The notes below the pieces were generated by a model, which saw only the letters and a program-made list of their open reading frames with translations, was not told where the DNA came from and did no database searches. From Actinoplanes subtropicus (lineage in GTDB: Bacteria; Actinomycetota; Actinomycetes; Mycobacteriales; Micromonosporaceae): DNA of 64,000 bases. The position numbers and the translations under genes are program-made. Location of the stretch: assembly GCF_000721705.1 (NCBI RefSeq), contig NZ_JOJL01000005.1, positions 132,485-196,484 on the forward strand, given 5' to 3'. Positions 1-8,772 of the stretch are shown one piece after another. Within the stretch, counting starts at the first letter, position 1. The number at the start of each line of letters is the position of its first letter.

Positions 1-215
1 CCGTAGCGTTGGCCGGGCACGATCCGCGGCAGGTAGCCGTGCCAGACGAGCGCCTCCCGCTCGGGCAGGTCGACCCGCGTCTCCGTGCCGTCGTCGTCGA
101 ACAGGCACAGCTCGACCCGCTCCGCGACCTCGGAGAAGACCGCGAAGTTGGTGCCGCCGCCGTCGTACGCCGCCCCGAGCGGATATGGATTCCCCGGCCA
201 GACCGTGATTCCCAT
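1..215 (-). CDS. glgX: Glycogen debranching enzyme GlgX, N-terminal fragment cut by the window edge
   Basis: The reverse strand reads from an ATG at 213-215 off the left edge, giving 71 residues. It begins [20 protein letters not shown] and continues with a G-T-N-F-A-V-F-S motif, the conserved start of the isoamylase-type CBM48 domain of GlgX/TreX debranching enzymes. These hydrolyse alpha-1,6 branches of glycogen or maltodextrin in the cytoplasm. Only the N-terminal beta-sandwich region is present; the catalytic GH13 barrel lies outside the window. It is transcribed away from the rest of the window. The family assignment is firm. The choice between GlgX and TreX (trehalose pathway) cannot be made from this fragment. 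Confidence 0.85.
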   Translation of the reverse strand, partial: MGITVWPGNPYPLGAAYDGGGTNFAVFSEVAERVELCLFDDDGTETRVDLPEREALVWHGYLPRIVPGQRY

Positions 216-476
216 GGTCCCGAGCCTACCTACCGATCGTCAGCGAGCCGAAGATCGGCGAACGGGGCGGTGCCGTACCTCTCCGGTCCGAAGGTCAACT
301 TCACGAAAATCAAATTCCGGTCGTGCCTGGTTGCATGGTGCAGACCGCCGCTCATTGGTGGAACGCTTGGTGCTCCCTGGAGGGCGGCCTCGCTCAGGCT
401 CCCGACGCCGTACGGCAACTCATGGCAGACCTGCACGAACCGGTCGCGGAGATCACCAAGCAGCCCGTCGTTTCGA

Positions 477-986
477 TCAGTAGAGGCTTGGCAGGATGGC
501 ATTGACCGCGGCGTTGAAACGGCCGAGCAATGGCTCGATGTGCCGGCTGGCCTCCTTGGCGGATTCGAGGTCCTTGGCCCAAACCGATTTCCCGGCGACC
601 GTCCTCAGCTCGTCCGCCAACGAACGCATCTTCTCGTCGAAAACGCGAGCTCGCGAGGACTCGAGGCGCAGAAGCGCCGTGGACCAGCCGGTGGCCGTCG
701 GCGTCTCCCACTGACGGGCGTGCCATTCTCCGGTTTCACGAAACTCGTCCAGGAGGCGATCGAGTTCCGCGTACGCCGCGCCGATCAGGTCCGTAGCCGC
801 GGATTGCAGAGCCAAGACGCTCTCGCGTTGGAACGCGTCGCGCATAGCCTTGCGCTCACGCTGGTGCTGCTGTTCGCGCACAGTGCTCTCGCGTTGATTG
901 ACAAGTCTTTCCCGATAGATCGTGAGGATCGAGGTCGTGAGCGAACCAAGGAGGACCCCCGCGAATCCGAAGATCGCTGCAATCAT
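477..986 (-). CDS. Small membrane-anchored coiled-coil protein, unknown function
   Basis: A 169-residue protein. The ATG at 984-986 was chosen because a strong GAGGAGAG ribosome binding site lies just upstream and a hydrophobic segment follows at once; longer in-frame extensions are arginine-rich and look non-coding. Residues 3-24 form one transmembrane helix (IFGFAGVLLGSLTTSILTIY). A charged Gln/Glu/Arg-rich helix (about 25-55) follows, then a mainly helical body with W residues near 88-101 and 136. The pattern fits the small phage/actinobacterial proteins with one N-terminal TM and a cytoplasmic coiled coil. No catalytic motif is visible and I do not recognise the family. Neighbours on both sides are remnants or edge-cut genes, so context does not help. 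Confidence 0.7.
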   Translation of the reverse strand: MIAAIFGFAGVLLGSLTTSILTIYRERLVNQRESTVREQQHQRERKAMRDAFQRESVLALQSAATDLIGAAYAELDRLLDEFRETGEWHARQWETPTATGWSTALLRLESSRARVFDEKMRSLADELRTVAGKSVWAKDLESAKEASRHIEPLLGRFNAAVNAILPSLY

Positions 987-1060
987 TCCGCTCTCCTCGC
1001 TGGAACGCAATCCTGGCGGACGCCCGGCCTCGTTACTCGCCGAGTGTGTAACACATCCGG

Positions 1061-1216
1061 TCAAACCGAATGTGTGGCGAGGGCGCGATCCGCACCGTCC
1101 GTCGCGCAATGCACGCCGACCAGGAACACGTCCAAATCTGCCAGCAGCACAGCCAAATCGGCACGCCAGCTGGGAAACTCGATGACGTGCTCGACGATCA
1201 GGTAGGTTCCACGCAT
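1061..1216 (-). pseudogene. Remnant of a chloramphenicol-phosphotransferase-like kinase
   Basis: A 51-codon reverse-strand stretch encodes a peptide with the run F-P-S-W-R-A-D-L-A-V-L-L-A-D-L-D-V-F-L-V-G-V-H-C. That matches the middle of CPT-like P-loop kinases (typically ...W...LLA..DV.FVGV.C...). Neither the upstream Walker A part nor the downstream C-terminus is found in any frame, so this is at best a fragment. CPT proteins phosphorylate the 3'-hydroxyl of chloramphenicol or related substrates. The rest of 987-1394 shows no recognisable gene. The call rests on motif memory over about 25 residues and needs a database search. Confidence 0.4.
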
Positions 1217-1394
1217 CCAGAATGGCCCCTCGATCGCTACGCGGCGTCACACCAATGCTTTGCCGCTGGGTAGGGAGCGCGCCATGACAATGCGTCCGGC
1301 TGCTGGGGCGTGCATAGCGGCGTAGGCGCTCAGCGAAACCCGTGGCTTGCCTCAGCTGCGGATGTCTCAATAGGACGAGACACGTACGGGGTGG

Positions 1395-1789
1395 AGGCTC
1401 GATGGCTGGTGTTGGCACGTACGACGCGCCGTCATCGCCGTCATGGCGCACACCGAATGCCGGACTACCCAACCGTGCTGCACGAGGTCGCCCCCGCTCT
1501 GCGCCCCGGCGGCGTGTTCGTTCATATCGGCGTGCACCCGTGCTTTTGCGGAGGTTTCGCCGACCGGGCCGACGCCGACGCGGTTGTCATCCGGCCCGGC
1601 TATCTCGACAGCCGGTGGACGACGGCATCCTGGACCGATCAGGGCATCCGCGACAAGGTAGGCGCCATGCATTGGCCCTTGCCCGAGCTCCTGCACGCGT
1701 TCCTCCCGGCGGGACTGTTGTTCGAGCAGTTCATCGAGGGCGGGGCACCCACGCCGACCGTGCTCGCCGCACGCACGCGAAAACCTTGA
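1395..1789 (+). pseudogene. Truncated, frameshifted class I SAM-dependent methyltransferase
   Basis: From about 1459 the forward frame reads M-P-D-Y-P-T-V-L-H-E-V-A then L-R-P-G-G-V-F-V-H-I-G-V-H-P-C-F and a normal C-terminal region, ending at the TGA at 1787-1789. This is the second half of a Methyltransf_11-type SAM methyltransferase. The preceding A-V-I-A-V-M-A-H-T segment (about 1430-1456) lies in another frame and can be joined by restoring one missing base before the ATG of MPDYP. The N-terminal half with the glycine-rich SAM motif is absent. I read this as a pseudogene with a 5' deletion plus a 1-nt frameshift. A sequencing error could explain the frameshift but not the missing half. 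Confidence 0.6.
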
Positions 1790-1844
1790 TCGCGACGCGC
1801 TCGTGGAGGCGCTCGACCTAGCCATCGAGCATTAGCCTGGCGCG

Positions 1845-3155
1845 GTGCGGTGGAATCTGGGCGAACTCCTCGCGAAGCATGATGTACCGGGCGCGCAGGT
1901 CGCCGTGCTCGCCGGCGGAGAGATCTGGGACGAGGCCGCGGGCGTGCTGAGCCTGCGCACCCGGGTCGAGACCACGACCGACTCGGCGTTCAAGATCGGA
2001 TCGATCACCAAGATCTGGACGGCCACGCTGATCCAGCAACTGGTCGACGACGATCTGCTCGATCTCGACCGTCCCGTTCGCGACTATCTGCCCGGCTTCC
2101 GGCTGAGCGACCCGGCCGCCACCGAGTCCCTGACCGCCCGCCACCTGCTCACCCACACCGGCGGCATCGACGGTAACCACTTCATCGACACCGGCCGCAA
2201 CGACGACGCCATCGAGAAGTTCGTCGCCGCCCTCGCCGAGGCTGACCACCTGCTGCCGCCCGGCACCCTCTTCTCGTACTCCAACAGTGGGTACGTGGTG
2301 CTCGGCAGGCTGGTCGAGGTGTTGCGCGACAAGCCCTTCCATGACGTGCTCCGTGAACGACTCGTCACGCCCCTGAACCTGCACACCGCCGCGACCGACC
2401 CCTACGAGGCGATCCTGAATCGCGCCGCGGTCGGCCACATCCAGACCGGACGAACGGTCGTCCCGACGAAGCAGTGGGCGGTTTCCTACTATTCAGCGCC
2501 CAGCGGCTCGCATCTCGCGGTCAGCGCACGCGATCTGTTGGAGTTCGTCCGCCTGCACCTCACCGATCGTCCGCTGGCGGCCCTGCGCGAACCGCAAAGG
2601 GAATCCGTGCCGGACTTCGGTGGCGGCGTCGTCGGCTGGGGGCTTGGCTGGATGCTCTACCAGGACGGCGTCGTCGGCCACACCGGTGTCTCCAAGGGCC
2701 AGAAGGCATTCCTCCGCGTCGCTCCATCGGCGGAAGTCGCGGTGGCCGTGCTGACCAACAGCACGGGCGGCGAACCACTGGCCTACGAGATATTCGGCGC
2801 GGTGCTACGAGACCTCGCGGGTGTCGAAACAGCGCCGCTACCCGTGCCTCCCCGGAAACGAACCCGCATTGATGCGAGCCGTATGTGCGGCACGTACCGC
2901 TCCACCCTGTACGACATCACGCTCACCACCGAACACGACCGCGCGTTTCTCACCTACCACCCACGCAACGAACTCGCCGAGTCCTTCCTCGGCGGCCCCG
3001 AAAGCCGCGTCGAGGTCCTCCGCCTCAACGACAGCTCGATCATCACCGCCGAAGCGAAGCCCAACGGCTACCAGGTCCTGTCCCTGGTCGGCTCCGACGG
3101 ACACGGACGCGCCCGCTTCCTGCACGACGGCGCCGCCGCATATCGCATCGACTGA
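1845..3155 (+). CDS. Serine hydrolase of the beta-lactamase / penicillin-binding protein class C-like family
   Basis: A 436-residue protein starting at GTG. It carries the three marks of the family: S-I-T-K at 53-56 (nucleophile Ser53, general base Lys56), Y-S-N at 145-147 and H-T-G at 279-281. The region 90-110 has the usual RHLLTHTGG box. A C-terminal extension after about residue 330 is a beta-rich domain like those of Beta-lactamase_2 family esterases and D-aminopeptidases. No signal peptide is seen, so it may act in the cytoplasm as an esterase or peptidase rather than a secreted beta-lactamase. It stands alone, 55 bp after the methyltransferase remnant. A second family member occurs at 43526-44839. 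Confidence 0.85.
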   Translation: MRWNLGELLAKHDVPGAQVAVLAGGEIWDEAAGVLSLRTRVETTTDSAFKIGSITKIWTATLIQQLVDDDLLDLDRPVRDYLPGFRLSDPAATESLTARHLLTHTGGIDGNHFIDTGRNDDAIEKFVAALAEADHLLPPGTLFSYSNSGYVVLGRLVEVLRDKPFHDVLRERLVTPLNLHTAATDPYEAILNRAAVGHIQTGRTVVPTKQWAVSYYSAPSGSHLAVSARDLLEFVRLHLTDRPLAALREPQRESVPDFGGGVVGWGLGWMLYQDGVVGHTGVSKGQKAFLRVAPSAEVAVAVLTNSTGGEPLAYEIFGAVLRDLAGVETAPLPVPPRKRTRIDASRMCGTYRSTLYDITLTTEHDRAFLTYHPRNELAESFLGGPESRVEVLRLNDSSIITAEAKPNGYQVLSLVGSDGHGRARFLHDGAAAYRID

Positions 3156-3335
3156 TAGTCAAACGCGGGTGCCGAGACTCGGCGACATCTAGCGGCCGAA
3201 GTCACGGGCAAGCCGATCCGAGTTCGCCGCAACCGGCTAGCTCCTGGTGAGCACCGGGGCGTGCTCTCGGGCGCGCCGAACCTGAGTGGGCCAGCACGGA
3301 TCGACCTGATCCGGCCTACGACAGGAGAACGCCGC

Positions 3336-4157
3336 ATGACGAACTCGCAGACCGGCATCGTGACCCCGCGCACCACCCGCCGTCGTCAGCTGACCCGGGT
3401 GCTCACCGTCGGAGCCCTGGCCGCCGCTGCAGCCGTCAGCATGGCCGTCCCCGCCCAGGCCGCCACGGTCACCGGCTACCACGTCGCCGGGATCGGCAGC
3501 GCCGGCGCCCCCGTGGTCGGCGACCCGCGGGCCACCACCGCCACGCCGATCACCCGGCTCGCCCAGGGCACCGCGCTGACCATCGACTGCGGCGTCCGGG
3601 CCCGGGGCGTGCACCGCGACACCGTGTGGCACCACATCACGTCGCCGGTCAGCGGCTACGTGTCGGACTACTACACCGACACCCCCGGCTTCAGCCAGTT
3701 CCTCCGCGGCGAGGCGACCTGCACCGGCAGCAGCACGCCGGCCACGCCGGCCGCCCCGCCCGCGCCCGTGCCGCCGGCCACCGGCACGCCGGTCGCCACC
3801 CGCGGCGCGACCACCGACTACAACGAGGGCTACGCCGGCTCCTGCGTCTTCTACGTGATGGACCGGTTCCACCAGATGACCGGTGTCTACCCGAAGGCGT
3901 TCGGCGACGCCCGCTACCTGGCCTCCGGCGCGGCCGCCAGCGGCTGGACGGTCAGCGACCGGCCCAGGGTCAACAGCATCGCCATCTTCCAGCCCGGCCA
4001 GAACGGCGCCGGCGGCCCGACCGGCCACGCCGCCTGGGTCGAGCAGGTCAGCGGCGGCCAGATCTACATCGCCGAGATGAACGCCCCGAAGCCGTACGTC
4101 GTCACCCACCGCTGGCTGACGCCGGTCGCGGGCGTGCGGTTCATCTACGTCCCCTGA
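3336..4157 (+). CDS. Secreted CHAP-domain amidase/peptidase
   Basis: A 273-residue protein from the ATG at 3336, preceded by GGAGA. The longer GTG reading at 3261 would bury the signal peptide, so it was not used. Residues 1-42 form a signal peptide with a twin-Arg/RRR n-region, a hydrophobic core (LTVGALAAAAAVSMAV) and an A-Q-A cleavage site. Residues about 44-130 look like an SH3-like wall-binding domain, 131-155 are a Pro/Ala linker, and about 160-273 are a CHAP domain with catalytic Cys170, His231 and a polar third residue near 247-249 (E-M-N). Such enzymes cleave peptidoglycan cross-bridges or stem peptides. The 180-bp leader was examined for a c-di-AMP riboswitch and no convincing consensus was found. 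Confidence 0.85.
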   Translation: MTNSQTGIVTPRTTRRRQLTRVLTVGALAAAAAVSMAVPAQAATVTGYHVAGIGSAGAPVVGDPRATTATPITRLAQGTALTIDCGVRARGVHRDTVWHHITSPVSGYVSDYYTDTPGFSQFLRGEATCTGSSTPATPAAPPAPVPPATGTPVATRGATTDYNEGYAGSCVFYVMDRFHQMTGVYPKAFGDARYLASGAAASGWTVSDRPRVNSIAIFQPGQNGAGGPTGHAAWVEQVSGGQIYIAEMNAPKPYVVTHRWLTPVAGVRFIYVP

Positions 4158-4248
4158 TCGCGCGACTGTCGTTTCCGTCCAAGACGGCCGGCGCCACCCC
4201 GATCTAGCGTGGTGCCGGCAGATCGCCCGAGGACGAGGGGACGGCACC

Positions 4249-4827
4249 GTGCGAAAGTTGGTCTACACCGGATTCATGTCGCTCGACGGCGTGGTGGACT
4301 CGCCCGGCGGCGGTCCCGGGGAGGAGCACCGCAGCGGCGGGTGGGTGTTCAAGGACCTCGAGTTCGTCCCGGAGGCCTGGACGCTGAAGGGCGAGGAGCT
4401 CGCCTACACGACGGCGCTCATGTTCGGCCGCCGCAGCTACGAGGCGTTCGCGCCCGTCTGGCCCGGCTCGGCGGACCACGCCGACTACAAGGAACTGCCC
4501 AAGTACGTGGTGTCGGCCACGCTGCCCGACGACGCCCTCGTCGACGGGTGGGGGCCGCTGACGATCCTGCGCTCGACCGCCGACGTCGCCGCGCTCAGGG
4601 AGGGCGAGGGCGGTGCGATCCTCATCCACGGGAGCGCGGAACTGGCCCGGCGGCTGTCCGACGCCGGCCTGATCGACCAGTACAACCTGCTCGTCTTCCC
4701 GGTGCTGCTCGGCGCCGGGAACAGCCTGTTCGGCCGGGCCGACCGGGACAAGCACATGCTGACGCTGCGGGAGTCGGAGAGCTACTCGAACGGGATCCTG
4801 AAGCTGGTCTACGACGTCCGGCGCTGA
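4249..4827 (+). CDS. Dihydrofolate reductase-family protein (RibD C-terminal-like reductase)
   Basis: A 192-residue protein starting at GTG after a GAGGGGAC site. The N-terminus (Y-T-G-F-M-S-L-D-G-V-V-D) and the C-terminal stretch L-L-V-F-P-V-L-L-G-A-G are the hallmarks of the actinobacterial DHFR-like/RibD_C NADPH reductase family. These are usually stand-alone proteins of unknown substrate and not the essential FolA. The nucleotide-binding G-S-A-E-L-A-R sits near residues 126-132. It is convergent with the AraC gene at 4809-5594, whose last 19 bases overlap its 3' end. That pairing is frequent in actinomycetes, and the AraC protein may regulate this reductase (inference). Confidence 0.85.
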   Translation: MRKLVYTGFMSLDGVVDSPGGGPGEEHRSGGWVFKDLEFVPEAWTLKGEELAYTTALMFGRRSYEAFAPVWPGSADHADYKELPKYVVSATLPDDALVDGWGPLTILRSTADVAALREGEGGAILIHGSAELARRLSDAGLIDQYNLLVFPVLLGAGNSLFGRADRDKHMLTLRESESYSNGILKLVYDVRR

Positions 4828-5594
4828 TCGAGGTCGAGGCCGATCGCACCGCCGGCGCCCTCGCGGAGCTGCCCGGCGGTGCGTCCGACGTACGAGCGCA
4901 GCGCCCGGGCCAGGTGCGGCTCGTCGAAGTAGTCGAGCTTGGCGACGACATCCGCGGCCGTGTCGCCGGCGGCCAGCAGTTGCGCCGCCGTGCGGGCGCG
5001 CTCGATCTGCCGGACGGCGCCCCGGGTCAGCCCGGTCGCGGCCCGGAACCGGCGTTCGACCGTACGCCCCGAGACCGCCGGCCGATCACCCCGCAGCACC
5101 TCGGCGAGGAGCGGGTCACGGACCACACTCCCGGCCCGGACGAGCCGGTCGACCAGCGCCTCGGCGTCGTCCGGCCCGGGTGTCTCCCACCGCGTGCCGT
5201 CCAGCCGGAACGTCCGGCGCGTGGTGTCGGGCAGCTCGATGCCGCCGTCGACCAGCGCCGGCGTGGGCACCTGCCGCAGCGAGGTGCCCACCGCGAAGTC
5301 GATGCCGGTGAACGTCGCGCCCTCCGGCACGGGCGCCGGGCGGGTCCGGGTCTCCGGGCCGGTGATGCTCGCGTACGCCCGGCCGGCTTGTTCCCAGAAA
5401 ACGAGGCCCCAGCGCGCCCCGGCGACGGACGCCATCGTGGTGACCTGCTCGCTCGTGCACGTCCAGACGGCGTCGACCCATGGCGAGTCCGACCCGCGCG
5501 TCCTGAACCGCAGTTCCACCGGCGAAGGATACGACAGCCGTTCGTGATTGAATGGGCGCAGCATCGCGTGCCGGTGGCGGGCAGCGCCAGGCAT
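4809..5594 (-). CDS. AraC-family transcriptional regulator
   Basis: A 261-residue protein. The C-terminal region (about 165-250) has the AraC double helix-turn-helix pattern: S-G-R-T-V-E-R-R-F-R-A-A-T-G followed by A-D-V-V-A-K-L-D-Y-F-D-E-P-H-L-A-R-A-L. The N-terminal 150 residues form the effector-sensing domain, without a recognisable cupin metal site. The start is uncertain: the ATG at 5594 gives ten extra residues before a second ATG at 5564 that begins M-L-R-P-F-N-H-E-R, and neither has a strong ribosome binding site. The 3' end overlaps the convergent DHFR-like gene by 19 bp. Confidence 0.85.
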   Translation of the reverse strand: MPGAARHRHAMLRPFNHERLSYPSPVELRFRTRGSDSPWVDAVWTCTSEQVTTMASVAGARWGLVFWEQAGRAYASITGPETRTRPAPVPEGATFTGIDFAVGTSLRQVPTPALVDGGIELPDTTRRTFRLDGTRWETPGPDDAEALVDRLVRAGSVVRDPLLAEVLRGDRPAVSGRTVERRFRAATGLTRGAVRQIERARTAAQLLAAGDTAADVVAKLDYFDEPHLARALRSYVGRTAGQLREGAGGAIGLDLDQRRTS

Positions 5595-5791
5595 GGAGGT
5601 GTGGAACCGAAGGGACGCCCTTCGTGGCTTCTCCCGACCGCGACCGCGCAGTCCTGGCGCCTGCGGCTCTCCGGCGACGGCGCCCGGGCCGCCCGTCTCG
5701 ACACTCCGGCGCCCGGCGACGAAACCGGGACCCCAGCGCCTGAGGAGAACCTGACTGGCAGGTTGACGGCCGACGTAGCATCGTCGCTGTC

Positions 5792-6739
5792 ATGAGAATC
5801 TCTCGTTGGTGGCGAGTGGCGGCGCTCGGCATGGCTCTGGCCCTGCCGGCGGCCTGCAGTAGCGGCAGCAACGCGGACAAAGCGGGCGGTTCCTGGCATT
5901 CCGCCCAGCCCTCCGCGGAGCCCACCACCAGTCCCTCGGAGGAGACCTCGGCGCCGACCGGGAAGCCCGTGCACGTCCGGTTGTTCCAGGGCGACGGCTC
6001 GACCTGGGGCGTCGGCATGCCGATCATCGCGTACCTGTCCGCGAAGATCACCGACGCACAGGAGTTCGCCGCCGGGACGACCGTCACGGTCGACGGCCAG
6101 CCGGCCCAGGGCGCCTGGTATTTCGAGCGGTCCGCGATCTACAAGGGCTATCCGCTCGAGGCGCACTACCGCACCGAGAAGTACTGGCCGGCGCACGCGA
6201 AGATCCACATGGACCTCGCGGTGAAGGACAAGCCGGCCGGCACCGGCATGTACTTCGACAACAGCCTGACCCTCGACATGAGCACCGGCGCCGCCAACAT
6301 CAGCCGGATCGACGGCAAGGCCGAGCGCATGGTCGTCACCTCCGACGGCAAGCAGGTCTTCTCGTTCCCGGTCTCGCTGGGCAAGGCGAGCACCCCGACC
6401 TTCGGCGGCACCAAGATCGTGATGGAGAAGGCCAAGGTGCAGCGCATGGTCGGGCCCGGCTACGACGAGAAGGTGCCCTGGTCGGTCCGGGTCACCAACT
6501 CCGGCGAGTTCGTCCACTCGGCGGCGTGGAACGGCGGCAACATCGGCCAGCGCAGCACCTCGCACGGCTGCACCAACCTGAACGTGTCCGACGCCCAGAA
6601 GTTCTTCGGCTTCGCCCAGGTCGGCGACGTGACCGTCTACACGCATACCGGCGGGCCGACGATGCCGAGCTGGGACGGCTACGGCGACTGGAATCTCTCC
6701 TGGAGCACCTGGCAGGCCGGCGGTGCCGTCCACGCCTGA
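5792..6739 (+). CDS. L,D-transpeptidase lipoprotein (YkuD domain)
   Basis: A 315-residue lipoprotein. Residues 1-22 are a signal peptide ending in lipobox L-P-A-A-C with Cys22 as the lipidation site, followed by a Ser/Thr/Pro linker to about 58. Residues 60-165 resemble the Ig-like domain found in mycobacterial Ldt enzymes. The YkuD catalytic domain covers about 166-290, with His242 and the H-G-C motif at 258-260 (nucleophile Cys260). These enzymes form 3-3 cross-links in peptidoglycan from tetrapeptide donors on the outer face of the membrane, which confers tolerance to most beta-lactams. The next gene starts 17 bp before its stop. Confidence 0.9.
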   Translation: MRISRWWRVAALGMALALPAACSSGSNADKAGGSWHSAQPSAEPTTSPSEETSAPTGKPVHVRLFQGDGSTWGVGMPIIAYLSAKITDAQEFAAGTTVTVDGQPAQGAWYFERSAIYKGYPLEAHYRTEKYWPAHAKIHMDLAVKDKPAGTGMYFDNSLTLDMSTGAANISRIDGKAERMVVTSDGKQVFSFPVSLGKASTPTFGGTKIVMEKAKVQRMVGPGYDEKVPWSVRVTNSGEFVHSAAWNGGNIGQRSTSHGCTNLNVSDAQKFFGFAQVGDVTVYTHTGGPTMPSWDGYGDWNLSWSTWQAGGAVHA

Positions 6740-7427
6740 CCTGCCGATCGAGACGTACGACGAGTTCGAGGGCCCCGAACTCGACGGCACGCGGTGGCAC
6801 GACGCGCTTCCCCCGGATCCGCACGCGCGGGTCGTCGTCGGGGGCGGCGAGGCGCGGATCACCATCCCGGCCTTCTCGCTCGCCGACGACCGGCTTCAAG
6901 CGGCCGACAGCGTCAAGTTCCTGGCCCTCTCCACCCGCGACTTCGAACTGCCCGCCACCTTCGCCGCCGACCTCGCGATCGAGAACGCCGGCGGCGACCC
7001 GGGCGACTACCGTACGGCGATCGCCTGCCTGCAGGTCGCCGACCTCGCGGACACCCACCGGGTCTTCTCGGTCTGCGGCACCTCGACCCGGGTCCTGGCC
7101 ATGCACGAGCACCTGGCCCCGGACGCCACCGGCGAGGCCTTCATCCACGTGGCCGAGTCGCCGTACCAGGACTTCGGCGACGACTTCACCCGGTTCCGGG
7201 CCTGCGAGGTGACCCTCGACCCGGCCACCCACCTGGTGACCTGGCGCGTCGACGGGCGCACGATCTACCACGCCTACGAGCCGCACCTGCCGGAACGGGC
7301 CCGGATCGGGCTCGGCATCTTCACCATGCTGCCGATCCGGGACGGGCACAGCCGGTCGCTGCGCGGGCAGGGCATGACCGCCCGCTACCGGCGGCCACGC
7401 GCGCTCGGGGTGCCGAACCTCCATTGA
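6723..7427 (+). CDS. DUF6081-like concanavalin-fold protein
   Basis: A 234-residue protein starting at GTG inside the 3' end of the L,D-transpeptidase gene (17-bp overlap, so probably translationally coupled). The start Y-D-E-F-E-G-P-E-L-D-G-T-R-W resembles the opening of concanavalin-like lectin/glucanase folds. The rest alternates hydrophobic strands, with W-R-V-D-G-R-T-I-Y and a C-terminal G-L-G-I-F-T-M strand. It fits the actinobacterial family I know as DUF6081. No signal peptide and no clear catalytic Glu pair are seen, so I assign no activity. The coupling suggests a link to wall or carbohydrate recognition (inference). Confidence 0.65.
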   Translation: MPSTPDLPIETYDEFEGPELDGTRWHDALPPDPHARVVVGGGEARITIPAFSLADDRLQAADSVKFLALSTRDFELPATFAADLAIENAGGDPGDYRTAIACLQVADLADTHRVFSVCGTSTRVLAMHEHLAPDATGEAFIHVAESPYQDFGDDFTRFRACEVTLDPATHLVTWRVDGRTIYHAYEPHLPERARIGLGIFTMLPIRDGHSRSLRGQGMTARYRRPRALGVPNLH

Positions 7428-7538
7428 TGGTCAAGAATAGAGATCGGTGCCTGCCCGGCCGGGCGGCGCGCTACTAGAGTCGACCTGGCGACGGTGCTGG
7501 GGCACGGGCCGCCGCTTCGGACGAGGCAGGTGGTGGCC

Positions 7539-8726
7539 ATGAGTTCTGAAGTGGACGGCAGGATCGCCCGGCGCTGGTCGGCCGCGCTCGGCTCGCTGCG
7601 ACGCCGGTTCGGGGGTACGGAGCAGGCCAGGGCGGCGGAGGCCGGGCCGGAACCGGCCATGTGGACGACCGTCGTCGCCACCTCGGCCAAGCGCTCGCTC
7701 GGCCTCGTCGACCGGCTGATCCACCGGATCGACAAACTGGAATTCGGCGAGGCGGACCCGGCGCGCCTCGCCGAACTGTTCGAGCTGGACCATCTGATCA
7801 CCCAGATCCGGCACCACGAGCGCAGCCTGCTGGTGCTCGCCGACGCCGACGCGGCCGCGGTGCGCCGCAGCGCGGAGAGCCTCACCGACGTGCTGCGGGC
7901 CGCCCAGTCGGAGATCGAGCAGTACACCCGGGTCGACGTCGTGGTGACCGACCTCGAGCTGAGCGTGGCCGCGGCGGCCGCCAACGACCTCGTACACCTG
8001 ATCGCGGAATTGCTCGACAACGCCACCAAGCACTCCACGCCGGACACCACGGTCATGATCGAGGCGCATCGCGCGGAGGCCGGCGTCGTGATCGGCATCA
8101 CCGACCGCGGGCCCGGCATCCCCGTGGCGGAACTGGGCCGGCTGAACGACCGTCTCGGCCGGGAGGAGGGCGACGTCGGCGGCATGCTCGGGATGGCCGT
8201 GGTCGCCCGCCTGGCCGCCCGGCACGGCGTCACGGTGCAGCTGCGCCGCACCGAGGACGGCACCGATGCCCAGGTCACCCTCCCGGCCGCGCTGATCGTC
8301 ACGGCCGAGGACGCGCCCGAGCCGATCCCGGCCACGCTCCCGCATCGTCCGGTCCGCGAGCCCGGCGCGCCGCTGGCCGACCGGGTGCGCTCGGCGGTCG
8401 GCCCGCGGGCCGAGGAGTCCGGCGGCGACTTCCGCCTGCGGGAGGGTGCGGCCGAGATCGTCGTGCGGGTGAAGGACAACCCGCCGATGGTCGACGTGCT
8501 CTCCCCGATCCGCACCGAGGTCGACGCCAGCGAGCGGCTCTACGCGCAGCTGTCCGAGCTGACCGCCGGCATGCCGATCGGCCGCCTCTACTGGGCGGAC
8601 AACACGGTCTGGTGCTCGGTCCCGGTCTTCGGCCACGATTTCCAGCCGTCCCACGTCAAGCTGGCCGTGCAGGTGATGACCGGGCTCGCGAAGGAGCTCG
8701 GCGAGAAGAATGCCTGGCCCGTGTGA
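7539..8726 (+). CDS. Soluble histidine-kinase-like ATPase fused to a YbjN/TY-Chap-like domain
   Basis: A 395-residue protein. The ATG at 7539 was chosen over the GTG at 7494. Residues about 78-125 contain L-D-H-L-I-T-Q-I-R-H-H-E, like the DHp helix of Streptomyces nitrate-sensor-type kinases (His85 would be the phosphoacceptor). The HATPase domain follows: N box E157-LLDN161, G1 box D-R-G-P-G at 189-193, and a modified G2 region G-G-M-L-G-M-A (214-220). No transmembrane segment is present. Residues about 295-395 match the YbjN or type III chaperone-like (TY-Chap) fold seen in actinobacteria, with M-P-I-G-R-L-Y-W-A-D-N-T-V-W. No response regulator is adjacent, so this is an orphan signalling or anti-sigma-like protein. 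Confidence 0.75.
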   Translation: MSSEVDGRIARRWSAALGSLRRRFGGTEQARAAEAGPEPAMWTTVVATSAKRSLGLVDRLIHRIDKLEFGEADPARLAELFELDHLITQIRHHERSLLVLADADAAAVRRSAESLTDVLRAAQSEIEQYTRVDVVVTDLELSVAAAAANDLVHLIAELLDNATKHSTPDTTVMIEAHRAEAGVVIGITDRGPGIPVAELGRLNDRLGREEGDVGGMLGMAVVARLAARHGVTVQLRRTEDGTDAQVTLPAALIVTAEDAPEPIPATLPHRPVREPGAPLADRVRSAVGPRAEESGGDFRLREGAAEIVVRVKDNPPMVDVLSPIRTEVDASERLYAQLSELTAGMPIGRLYWADNTVWCSVPVFGHDFQPSHVKLAVQVMTGLAKELGEKNAWPV

Positions 8727-8772
8727 CCTGGGTTGCTGCATCATGCACTTTTGCGCGGGGTAGAACTGAGGC

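Noticed and set aside
3156..3335. Possible riboswitch leader before the CHAP-domain gene
   Set aside because: c-di-AMP riboswitches precede some actinobacterial wall hydrolases, but I could not match the conserved core here.
3261..3335. Earlier GTG start for the CHAP protein
   Set aside because: It would place 25 residues before the signal peptide; the ATG at 3336 has a good ribosome binding site.
7494..7538. Earlier GTG start for the histidine-kinase-like gene
   Set aside because: The extra 15 residues are arginine-rich and the ATG at 7539 is better placed for translation.
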